Assembly (NCBI RefSeq): GCF_018785245.1
Contig: NZ_WQPL01000006.1
Span: forward strand, 1-32,019
Direction: 5' to 3'
Source: Collinsella aerofaciens
Lineage (GTDB): Bacteria > Actinomycetota > Coriobacteriia > Coriobacteriales > Coriobacteriaceae
DNA length: 32,019 nt
In this document: piece after piece, positions 1 through 6,335 of the stretch
Layout of the letters: the number at the start of each line of letters is the position of its first letter
How positions within the stretch are numbered: position 1 is the first letter of the stretch
The notes under the pieces: model-generated
Told to the model about the DNA's origin: nothing
Database searches by the model: none
Seen by the model: only the letters and a program-made list of their open reading frames with translations
Program-made: the position numbers and the translations under genes

Positions 1-206
1 ACATCGCCCGCGCCGTCTTCGAGTCCGCCAACGGCAACGGGGACAGGGTCGTGCCGGTTTCGACCGCCGACTACTACGCCGGCGCCGAGGGCCCCGTCGC
101 CCCGCGCCCGGTCCACTCCGCGCTCGACCTGTCCAAGCTCGAGGCTGCCGGCTTCCACATGCCCGACTGGGAGGAAGAGCTGGGGGAGTACATCAAGACG
201 CTCTAG
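1..206 (+). CDS. rfbD: dTDP-4-dehydrorhamnose reductase, C-terminal fragment (5' end outside window)
   Basis: The frame open from base 3 to the TAG at 204-206 gives 67 residues. They match the C-terminal end of RmlD/RfbD reductases: a PVSTADYYA segment, then PRPVHSALDLSKLEAAGF and a final WEEELGEYI helix. In RmlD this region closes the sugar-binding domain; the enzyme reduces dTDP-4-keto-L-rhamnose to dTDP-L-rhamnose with NAD(P)H. In some bacteria this domain is fused to the RmlC epimerase, and the missing N-terminus means I cannot tell whether that is so here. The nearby glycosyltransferase and polysaccharide ABC exporter fit a rhamnose-containing surface polymer locus. A strong hairpin terminator follows 22 bases after the stop. 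Confidence 0.8.
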   Translation, partial: IARAVFESANGNGDRVVPVSTADYYAGAEGPVAPRPVHSALDLSKLEAAGFHMPDWEEELGEYIKTL

Positions 207-228
207 CCGCTATTAACTTTTCGAGAGT

Positions 229-260
229 AAAAGCCGCCGTTCTTTAACGGCGGCTTTTCT
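229..260. terminator. Bidirectional intrinsic terminator between convergent genes
   Basis: A 13-bp perfect stem (229-241 with 246-258) around the loop CTTT is flanked by A-rich and T-rich ends, so it can end transcription from the rhamnose gene on the plus strand and from the glycosyltransferase on the minus strand. Confidence 0.9.
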
Positions 261-308
261 TGTTGGTGGCTATCTGCGCAGTGGTGCCAATAGTATTTTG
301 CGGAAGAT

Positions 309-1280
309 CTACCTCTCGCTTGGCATGGAAGTAGGGTGGCCGGGCTGGTCGTCGTAGGCGTATTTGCTGTACACGTTGACCTCCCACTGCTTTTTTTCGA
401 CCTTTGCTACAGAATCTAGGATGAAGCCGGTCGCAAGGCTCAGGCCGCACAGGAACATAAACGAGGCGGCGAGCATAGCGGTGGGGAAGCGCGGGACGAG
501 GCCGGTCTGGAAATATTCGACAACGATGGGCATGCCCAGGGCGAGGCCGAATACCGCGAACAGAAGCGCAACGAGGCTGAAGAACTTCAACGGGCGGTAG
601 TCCTTGAACAGCGTGCCGATCATCGCAACGACTTTAATGCCGTCGCTCACGGTGTTGAGTTTGGACTCGGAACCCTCGGGACGGTCGCGGTACTCGATGG
701 GCACATCTTTGATGCGCCAGCGGTGGTCGACGGCGTGGATCGAGAGCTCGGTTTCGATCTGAAAGCCCTCGGAAAGCACTGGGAAGGTTTTAACGAACGG
801 GCGGCTCATGGCGCGGTAGCCTGTCATGACGTCATCGAAGCTGTAGCCATAGATCCACTTGATCATGGCGCGGACCAGATTATTGCCAAAGCCGTGGAAG
901 GCACGCTTGTTCTCCTCGGCATAGGTGCCGTTGGAAAGGCGGTCGCCTACGGTCATATCGGCCGTGCCGTTGAGGATAGGCTCGCAGAGGGCTTTGGCCG
1001 CCTCGGCGGGGTAGGTGTCGTCTCCGTCGACCATCAGGTAGCAATCGGCGTCGATGTCGCGAAACATCTGGCGGCACACGTTGCCCTTTCCCTGACGGGG
1101 CTCAAAGCGCACCGTGGCTCCGTGTTCGGTGGCGATGCGTGAAGTATCGTCTGACGAGTTATTGTCATAGACATAGACCGTAGCCTGCGGAAGCTCGCGG
1201 TGAAAGTCGTCGACGACCTTACCGATTGTGAGCGCTTCGTTGTAGCAGGGGATGATGACGGCGATGGATTCAGAATTCAC
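309..1280 (-). CDS. Family 2 glycosyltransferase with C-terminal membrane segments (DPM1/GtrB-like)
   Basis: 323 residues. The N-terminal GT-A domain starts with IAVIIPCYNEALTIGKVV, has the nucleotide-sugar/metal motif DGDDTY near residues 85-90, and carries a GYRAMSRPFV segment typical of the dolichyl/polyprenyl-phosphate sugar transferase branch. Two hydrophobic segments (about 232-253 and 264-290) follow, as in GtrB-like enzymes that transfer a sugar from a nucleotide donor to undecaprenyl phosphate at the inner face of the membrane. The GTG start at 1280 is preceded by AAGGAG at a 7-base distance. It is convergent with the rhamnose gene and divergent from the ABC exporter, which suggests a role in surface glycan synthesis. 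The donor sugar and acceptor cannot be read from the sequence; a glucosyl-, mannosyl- or other transferase is equally possible. Confidence 0.85.
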   Translation of the reverse strand: MNSESIAVIIPCYNEALTIGKVVDDFHRELPQATVYVYDNNSSDDTSRIATEHGATVRFEPRQGKGNVCRQMFRDIDADCYLMVDGDDTYPAEAAKALCEPILNGTADMTVGDRLSNGTYAEENKRAFHGFGNNLVRAMIKWIYGYSFDDVMTGYRAMSRPFVKTFPVLSEGFQIETELSIHAVDHRWRIKDVPIEYRDRPEGSESKLNTVSDGIKVVAMIGTLFKDYRPLKFFSLVALLFAVFGLALGMPIVVEYFQTGLVPRFPTAMLAASFMFLCGLSLATGFILDSVAKVEKKQWEVNVYSKYAYDDQPGHPTSMPSER

Positions 1281-1440
1281 TTAATGCTCCTTACACATTC
1301 AATCCTTGAAAGTATAGCCGTTTGGACTTGTCATCCTTAGATGTGGGTTAGTTCTCCAGTTTTGTTGCGCGAATCGTTTGCAGGGCCGTCGGGTCTATAC
1401 TGTTCGTTTGTCAACGATTACGAGTAAAGGAGTTGCATCC

Positions 1441-2286
1441 GTGTCGGATCAGACAAAGCAACAAGAAACTCGCAGTCTGCCTGCGACGTTTGCTAAGAAC
1501 GAATTTGAGAAGGACGCGTTTATCCTTCGTCAGCTGGTTACCAAGGATTTTAAGATCAAGTATCGCCGTAGCGTTCTGGGCGTCGCATGGTCGGTGCTCA
1601 ATCCGTTGCTGATGATGATTGTCATGGCCATCGTGTTCTCGACGATTTTTGCCCAGGGCCGCAATGGCTCGATTACGCCCGAGATGTACCCGCTGTATTT
1701 GATCGTGGGTAACGTCACCTTTGCCGTCATGTCCGAGTCTACGAACCAGGCTCTGACGTCGATCGTGGGTGCTGCCCCGCTGCTCAAGAAGGTCAAAGTG
1801 CATCGCTGGGTCTTCCCAGTACAGAAGGTACTCTTCTCGCTGGTGAACTTTGCCTTCTCGCTGGTCGCCGTCGCCATCGTTATGCTGTGGTTCCGCGTTA
1901 TGCCTTCTTGGCACCTCATTCTGCTGCCGGTTTGCCTGCTGCTGCTTATGTGCTTCTGCATGGGCCTGGGCATGATGCTCTCTGCCCTTACGGTCTTCTT
2001 CCGCGACGTTATGCATCTGTGGAGCGTTGTCATCACGGCTTGGACCTATATCACGCCTATTTTCTGGACGACTGACTTTGTTGCTCAGATGCCGCATATC
2101 GTTCGGATCTTGGTGTATGCGAACCCCATGTACAACTACCTGCAGTTTATGCGCGATATCTTCCTGTTCCAGACTACGCCCTCGCTTATGACGTTTGGTA
2201 TGTGCGTTGCTTGGGCGGTTCTTGCGCTTGTTATTGGCTATACCGTGTTCCATAAGTCCGAGCGCAAGTTCATCCTCTACATCTAA
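1441..2286 (+). CDS. Polysaccharide ABC exporter, membrane permease (Wzm/TagG type)
   Basis: 281 residues of an ABC-2 family permease. The N-terminal cytoplasmic part ends in KDFKIKYRRSVLGVAW, the hallmark of Wzm/TagG permeases, and about six hydrophobic helices follow (first near LLMMIVMAIVFSTIF). The start is the GTG at 1441 because AAAGGAG lies 8 bases upstream; a longer reading from 1378 has no such site. With the ATPase immediately downstream (8 bases between the stop and its GTG/ATG pair) it would form an exporter that moves a lipid-linked polysaccharide or teichoic-acid-like polymer across the membrane. A TATACT at 1396-1401 could be its -10 element, but I see no good -35. Confidence 0.9.
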   Translation: MSDQTKQQETRSLPATFAKNEFEKDAFILRQLVTKDFKIKYRRSVLGVAWSVLNPLLMMIVMAIVFSTIFAQGRNGSITPEMYPLYLIVGNVTFAVMSESTNQALTSIVGAAPLLKKVKVHRWVFPVQKVLFSLVNFAFSLVAVAIVMLWFRVMPSWHLILLPVCLLLLMCFCMGLGMMLSALTVFFRDVMHLWSVVITAWTYITPIFWTTDFVAQMPHIVRILVYANPMYNYLQFMRDIFLFQTTPSLMTFGMCVAWAVLALVIGYTVFHKSERKFILYI

Positions 2287-2297
2287 GGAGTGCTGTG

Positions 2298-3065
2298 ATG
2301 ACTGAATCTGTTGTTGATTACAGCGAGCAGCCTCTGGCTGTCGAGGTCGACGACGTCACCATGATCTTTAACATGGCGTCCGAGTCGCTGACCAACCTCA
2401 AGGAGTACTTCATCAAGCTTGCCAAGCACGAGCTGTTCTTTGAGGAGTTTAGAGCGCTTAAGCACATCTCGTTCGATATTCATCGCGGCGAAGTTGTCGG
2501 TCTGGTTGGCACCAATGGCTCTGGCAAGTCTACGATGCTCAAGATCATCGCCGGTGTGCTTGAGCCTAGCGAGGGCAGCGTTAAGGTGCACGGTAACATC
2601 GCGCCGCTGATTGAGCTTGGTGCCGGCTTTGACCCCGAGCTGACCGCCCGCGAGAACATCTATCTGAACGGCGCCCTGCTCGGCTATACCAAGGAGTTCA
2701 TCGACGCAAACTTTGACGGCATTATCGAATTCGCAGAGCTGCAGAACTTTGTCGATATGCCGCTTAAGAACTTCTCCTCGGGCATGGTGGCGCGTATCGC
2801 CTTTGCAATCGCGACGATTACCGAGCCCGATATTCTGATCGTTGACGAGACGCTGTCCGTCGGTGATGTGTTCTTCCAGCAGAAGTGCGAGGCCCGCATC
2901 CAGCACTTTATCCAGAGCGGTGACGTGACGGTTCTGTTCGTTTCGCACTCCATGGAGCAGGTTGAGCGCATCTGCCAGCGTGCCGTTTGGATTGAGAAGG
3001 GTGACCTTCGCATGGACGGCCCGGTCGATGAGGTCTGCAAGGCGTACCGCGAGCAGTTCAACTAG
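2298..3065 (+). CDS. Polysaccharide ABC exporter, ATP-binding subunit (Wzt/TagH type)
   Basis: 255 residues with the ABC ATPase motifs in order: Walker A GTNGSGKST (71-79), the Wzt-typical GAGFDPELTARENIYLNG stretch (about 108-125), signature FSSGM (159-163), Walker B ILIVDE (179-184) and the switch histidine in FVSHSM. It powers the adjacent permease. The protein stops at the nucleotide-binding domain: it lacks the C-terminal carbohydrate-binding domain found in E. coli O8/O9a-type Wzt, so substrate end recognition, if any, lies elsewhere. The ATG at 2298 is 7 bases after AAGGAG; the GTG at 2295 is also possible but too close to that site. Confidence 0.92.
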   Translation: MTESVVDYSEQPLAVEVDDVTMIFNMASESLTNLKEYFIKLAKHELFFEEFRALKHISFDIHRGEVVGLVGTNGSGKSTMLKIIAGVLEPSEGSVKVHGNIAPLIELGAGFDPELTARENIYLNGALLGYTKEFIDANFDGIIEFAELQNFVDMPLKNFSSGMVARIAFAIATITEPDILIVDETLSVGDVFFQQKCEARIQHFIQSGDVTVLFVSHSMEQVERICQRAVWIEKGDLRMDGPVDEVCKAYREQFN

Positions 3066-3119
3066 GTTATAATTACTTGCGCCTGACGGGCTTGCGCTTG
3101 CTTGGGCGTGCGGTTATTT

Positions 3120-3196
3120 GCTCCATTAGCTCAGTTGGATAGAGCAGGGGACTTCTAATCCCAAGGTCGACGGTTCGAATCCGCCATGGAGCACCA
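3120..3196 (+). tRNA. tRNA-Arg, anticodon TCT
   Basis: 77 nt with encoded CCA. It folds with a perfect 7-bp acceptor stem (GCTCCAT with ATGGAGC), a GCTC/GAGC D stem, anticodon loop CTTCTAA (anticodon TCT, reading AGA/AGG) and T loop TTCGAAT. The anticodon stem has a G-A mismatch at its outer pair (27-43) and the T stem an A-C mismatch (50-64). It reads the rare AGA/AGG arginine codons of a high-GC genome. Confidence 0.95.
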
Positions 3197-3205
3197 TCGT
3201 TTATT

Positions 3206-3240
3206 AAGCCCAGACCGCTTGGTGGCCTGGGCTTTCTTCA
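3206..3240 (+). terminator. Intrinsic terminator of tRNA-Arg(TCT)
   Basis: Stem AAGCCCAG (3206-3213) with CTGGGCTT (3227-3234), extendable inward by ACC/GGT pairing, followed by a T-rich tail. It begins ten bases after the tRNA CCA end. Confidence 0.8.
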
Positions 3241-3300
3241 TCTTGTGTGCTGCTGGAGCCGAGCGCGAGCAAGCCGCTGCTGTTTGTTGGGGTTGGCATT

Positions 3301-3738
3301 TTACTTTTCGATACGTTCCCTCAGCAGCTCCAGTGCGTGAGCGTAGCCCTGCAGGCCCTCGCCAGTGATGGTGGCGAAGCAGGCTTGGCGTGCATAGCTC
3401 ACCTGGCGGAAGTCTTCGCGCGTCTCTACGGCGCTGATGTGTATCTCGACGGCAGGGATGGCGACGGCCTTGAGGGCGTCAAGGATTGCCACGCTCGTGT
3501 GCGTGTAGGCCGCCGGGTTGATGACGATGCCGTCGACCTTGCCGTAGGCCTCCTGGATCTTGTCGACGATGCTGCCCTCGTGGTTAGACTGGAAGACCTC
3601 GACCTCGTCAAAGCCCTGCGCGGCGCCTGCCTCCTGGCAGATCTGGACCAGGCGGTCGTAGTTGTCGCTGCCGTAGATGCCCGGCTCGCGAATGCCGAGC
3701 ATGTTGAGGTTGGGGCCGTTGATGACGAGTGCTTTCAT
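3301..3738 (-). CDS. aroQ: Type II 3-dehydroquinate dehydratase
   Basis: 145 residues, the normal size for the small dodecameric type II enzymes that dehydrate 3-dehydroquinate to 3-dehydroshikimate. The start NGPNLNMLGIREPGIYG carries the catalytic-loop Arg17 and Tyr22. SNHEGSIVDKI and NPAAYTHTSVAI bind substrate, and the catalytic His is at residue 100 in VEIHIS. The ATG at 3738 is preceded by AAAGGAAA at 6 bases. The frame stays open further upstream, but that extension is low-complexity and would read back through the intergenic palindrome, so I reject it. It is the last gene of the aromatic operon, 64 bases after aroEK, with the palindrome at 3761-3799 in the gap. Confidence 0.95.
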   Translation of the reverse strand: MKALVINGPNLNMLGIREPGIYGSDNYDRLVQICQEAGAAQGFDEVEVFQSNHEGSIVDKIQEAYGKVDGIVINPAAYTHTSVAILDALKAVAIPAVEIHISAVETREDFRQVSYARQACFATITGEGLQGYAHALELLRERIEK

Positions 3739-3760
3739 GGTTGTTTCCTTTGCAGTCGAG

Positions 3761-3799
3761 AAACCACCACAAAGGTGCCTGTCCCCTTTGTGGTGGTTT
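3761..3799. repeat. Palindromic REP-like element between aroEK and aroQ
   Basis: Perfect 15-bp inverted repeat AAACCACCACAAAGG / CCTTTGTGGTGGTTT with a 9-base loop (3776-3784). The minus strand reads GGGGACAGGCACC through the loop. The hairpin is too regular and too bounded for chance, and it sits in one of the few gaps of a tightly packed operon. It could be a small non-autonomous repeat, an mRNA stabiliser, or a partial terminator that lowers aroQ expression; it lacks a clear T tract beyond its own arm. Confidence 0.8.
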
Positions 3800-3802
3800 T
3801 GG

Positions 3803-5053
3803 TTAGAGAGCGGGTGGGAGGGTGTCGAGGACGGCGCGGGCGGTGTTGGCGGCGCAGTCGCGTGAGTCGATGATGCAGTCGGCCCAGGCGCGGTAGCGCG
3901 GCATGCGCTGCTCGGCGAGCTTATCGATGCCATCGCGGGCGGTGATGGGGCGACCCTTATGGGCGAGTTCGTCGAGCTTGCGGTTGAGCATCACGATCTG
4001 GCTGTTCTGGTGCAGCAGCGGGTAGTTCTCGTCGCGTGTGACCACGCCGCCGCCCGTGGAAAGCACCAGGCCGCTGCGCTTGGAGATGTCGGCCAGCTCC
4101 GCCGTCTCCTGCTCGCGGAAGGCTGCCTCGCCGCGCTCGACGATAAAGTCGGCGCAGGGCATCCCCAGGCGCTCCTCAAGTGCGCGGTCCAAGTCAATGT
4201 GCTCGCGAACCGTGAGCCGGGCGATCTGCTCGCCCACGCGGGTCTTGCCCGAGCCCGGCATGCCGATCAGCGCGATGTTCTGTTCGCGGCGCGACAGGCG
4301 CTCCGTTACGTCCAGAATGCGCTCACGTGGAGTAATCTGGCCGGTGTAGCGCTCAACAGCCTGTGCCGCCTGGGCAACAAGCATGAGTAGGCCGCCGATG
4401 CAGGGGATGTCTCGGCGCTCGGCCTCGAGCATCAGACCCGTACGGGCGGGGTTGTAGACAATGTCGATGACGCCCTCGAGCGCATCGAGTCCTTCGAGTG
4501 TGCAGGGAGCGTCGGGGCAGTGGGGGAACATGCCGGCGGGCGTGCAGTTTACGAGCAGCGCGGCATCGGATTGCTGCGCGATGTTGTCGTAATTGACCTC
4601 GCTCGTGCGACCCACGGGTACGACGATGGCGCCCAGGTCGTCGAGCACCATGCTGGCCGTGGTGCCGGCACCGCCGGTGGCGCCGAGCACGAGGGCCTTC
4701 TTACCGGCAACCTCTACGCCTAGCTCCTCGACCAGGCATTGGAAGCCAAAGTAGTCGGTGTTGTCGCCGCGCAGGCGGCCGTCGGGCAGGCGCGTGATGG
4801 TGTTGACGTTGCCCATGCGCTTGGCGAGCGGACTCAACTCGTCCAAGTATTCCATGACGGCGCGCTTGTAGGGGATGGTCACGTTGGTGCCCTCCCACTC
4901 GTCACCCGTCATAAAAGCCACAAGATCCTCGGGCTCGCGCTCAAAACGCACGTACTCCAGGCCTGCGAGCTCTTTGTAGATGGTCGGGGTGTAGCTGTGG
5001 CCCAGCACGCGGCCCAGCACGCCGTAGGGACGGGTTGCGGCGGTATCGGTCAT
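3803..5053 (-). CDS. aroEK: Bifunctional shikimate 5-dehydrogenase / shikimate kinase fusion
   Basis: 416 residues. Residues 1 to about 275 are the dehydrogenase: GRVLGHSYTPTIYKEL shikimate-binding start, catalytic Lys63 in NVTIPYK, Asp100 in DNTDYFGF, nucleotide-binding GATGGAG (124-130) and NADP-site GRT (148-150). Residues about 257-416 are the kinase: Walker A GMPGSGKT (264-271), DLD (287-289), ERGEAAFRE (306-314) and STGGGVV (332-338). The protein thus reduces 3-dehydroshikimate and phosphorylates the shikimate product. There is no stop or start between the domains. Its ATG directly abuts the pheA stop codon, with GGAGG inside the pheA end, so the two are translationally linked. The TPTIY segment departs from the usual SPxxHN, a variation within the family. 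Confidence 0.95.
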   Translation of the reverse strand: MTDTAATRPYGVLGRVLGHSYTPTIYKELAGLEYVRFEREPEDLVAFMTGDEWEGTNVTIPYKRAVMEYLDELSPLAKRMGNVNTITRLPDGRLRGDNTDYFGFQCLVEELGVEVAGKKALVLGATGGAGTTASMVLDDLGAIVVPVGRTSEVNYDNIAQQSDAALLVNCTPAGMFPHCPDAPCTLEGLDALEGVIDIVYNPARTGLMLEAERRDIPCIGGLLMLVAQAAQAVERYTGQITPRERILDVTERLSRREQNIALIGMPGSGKTRVGEQIARLTVREHIDLDRALEERLGMPCADFIVERGEAAFREQETAELADISKRSGLVLSTGGGVVTRDENYPLLHQNSQIVMLNRKLDELAHKGRPITARDGIDKLAEQRMPRYRAWADCIIDSRDCAANTARAVLDTLPPAL

Positions 5054-6199
5054 CTAGAGCACCTCCGTGTAGCTGCCAAAGTAGGTGAAACTCTCGCATA
5101 CGTCGTCAATCGAGTCGAGCAGGTCGTCGAGGGCCTTGCTGCCAAAGGGGCAGTCCAGGTCAAAGTAGAACATAAACTCAAAGTCGTGGCCGGGGATGGG
5201 GCGGCTCTCAAGTTTGATGAGGTTGATGTTGAGCGCGTAGAATCGCTCGAGCACGCGGTAGAGGGCGCCCGGCTCATTGGCCGTGGTGATCATGAGCGAG
5301 GTGCGGTTGGCACCGGGATAGACGCGCGGCTCGCGGCTGATGACGACAAAGCGCGTGTAGTTGTTGTCCGAGTCCTGGATGTTGGGCTTCAGCACCTCCA
5401 AGCCGTAGAGCGCCGCACAGCTGCGCGAGGCGATGGCGGCGGCGTCGGTGCGTTCGGAGTTGGCGACCATCTCGGCCGACATGGCGGTGTTGGGGTACTT
5501 GGTGGCATGCAGGTCGTGGGACTCGATAAAGCCGGCACACTGGGCAATGGCTTGGCCGTGGCTGTAGACCTCGCGCACGTCCGCGAGCTTGGTGCCGGGC
5601 TTGACGAGCAAGTTGTGGTCGATCTTGAGGCGAAGCGAGCGCACGATGTGAAAGTCGAACTGGGCGAGCAGGTCGTAGACGGCGTTGACCGATCCGGCGG
5701 TGGAGTTCTCGATGGGCAGCACGCCAAACTCGCAGAACCCGTCGCGCACGGCTCGCATGACGCCCTCAAAGGTCTCAAAGAACGCGATGTCGGGCACGTC
5801 GAAGAGTTTGCACGCGGCGATCTGGCTATAGGCACCTTCCACGCCCTGGCAGGCAACGGTGGCCGTTTGAGGGAAGGGCGTGTTAAAGGCTGCAGCCGTG
5901 GCGTGGGCCTTTTGCGAGATGGTGATGCCCTTGAGCTCGTTGATGTAGCGCTGCTGCTCGGCCTTGCTCATGCTCATGAGGAGACGGAACAGGGTGATGG
6001 TCTGCGCCTTGTAGCGCTCGGGCGCGCGGCTGGCGAGGTTGTTGAGCTTGGAGCGCTCACGGGCGGGGTCGAAGACGGCCTTGCCCATCTCGATTTTTGA
6101 CTTGGCTACCTCGGTGGCAATGTCCATTCGCTCGACAAAGCTGTTGAGGAGCGTGGTGTCGATGCCATCGATGGCCTGGCGGATGTCAGCAAGGTCCAT
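5054..6199 (-). CDS. pheA: Bifunctional chorismate mutase / prephenate dehydratase (P-protein)
   Basis: 381 residues. An AroQ-class chorismate mutase helix bundle (about 1-90, DIRQAIDGIDTTLLNSFVER) precedes the dehydratase domain (about 100-285) with ENSTAGSVNAVYDLL, SHGQAIAQC and the catalytic-site NYTRFVV. A C-terminal ACT domain (about 290-375) has EPGALYRVLERFYALNINL and the phenylalanine-binding ESRP motif. It turns chorismate into prephenate and then phenylpyruvate, and the ACT domain implies feedback inhibition by phenylalanine. The ATG at 6199 has AAAGGGG 5 bases upstream; an in-frame GTG at 6214 lies on the wrong side of that site. It follows aroC after a 136-base gap filled by two hairpins. 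Confidence 0.95.
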   Translation of the reverse strand: MDLADIRQAIDGIDTTLLNSFVERMDIATEVAKSKIEMGKAVFDPARERSKLNNLASRAPERYKAQTITLFRLLMSMSKAEQQRYINELKGITISQKAHATAAAFNTPFPQTATVACQGVEGAYSQIAACKLFDVPDIAFFETFEGVMRAVRDGFCEFGVLPIENSTAGSVNAVYDLLAQFDFHIVRSLRLKIDHNLLVKPGTKLADVREVYSHGQAIAQCAGFIESHDLHATKYPNTAMSAEMVANSERTDAAAIASRSCAALYGLEVLKPNIQDSDNNYTRFVVISREPRVYPGANRTSLMITTANEPGALYRVLERFYALNINLIKLESRPIPGHDFEFMFYFDLDCPFGSKALDDLLDSIDDVCESFTYFGSYTEVL

Positions 6200-6220
6200 A
6201 GGGACCCCTTTCACGTGTCG

Positions 6221-6296
6221 GTGATTTTTCTGGGACGGGGATTAAAAAATCATTGTGTAACTAATGACTTTTTAATCCCCGTCCCAGAAAAATCAC
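6221..6296. repeat. 76-bp palindromic element upstream of pheA (dispersed repeat, copy 1)
   Basis: Arms 6221-6248 and 6269-6296 are a perfect 28-bp inverted repeat containing TTTTTCTGGGACGGGG. After one mismatch the pairing continues for five more base pairs towards the centre. The first 28 bases after position 6221 recur with one mismatch at 31918-31945. It lies in the aroC-pheA gap, inside the operon, and would form a very stable hairpin in the mRNA. A MITE/REP-type element is the likeliest nature; an effect on pheA-aroEK-aroQ read-through or mRNA stability is inference. Confidence 0.85.
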
Positions 6297-6307
6297 TGGG
6301 TGGGCGT

Positions 6308-6327
6308 GGGGGCCGGAGTTGGCCCCC
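6308..6327. other. GC-rich hairpin just after the aroC stop
   Basis: GGGGGCC (6308-6314) pairs perfectly with GGCCCCC (6321-6327) around a 6-base loop, nine bases past the aroC stop on the minus strand. There is no T tract in the direction of the operon, so it looks more like a 3'-end stabiliser or pausing hairpin than a full terminator. Confidence 0.6.
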
Positions 6328-6335
6328 AGAGATTT

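Noticed and set aside
3301-3933. Longer AroQ starting upstream of 3738
   Set aside because: The added 65 residues are Pro/Ser/Thr-rich, cross the palindrome and run into aroEK; the 3738 ATG has a good ribosome-binding site and gives the family length.
4739-6100. Plus-strand frame of about 450 codons over aroEK-pheA
   Set aside because: It mirrors the codon structure of the aro genes and shows valine-, glycine- and histidine-rich low-complexity sequence only.
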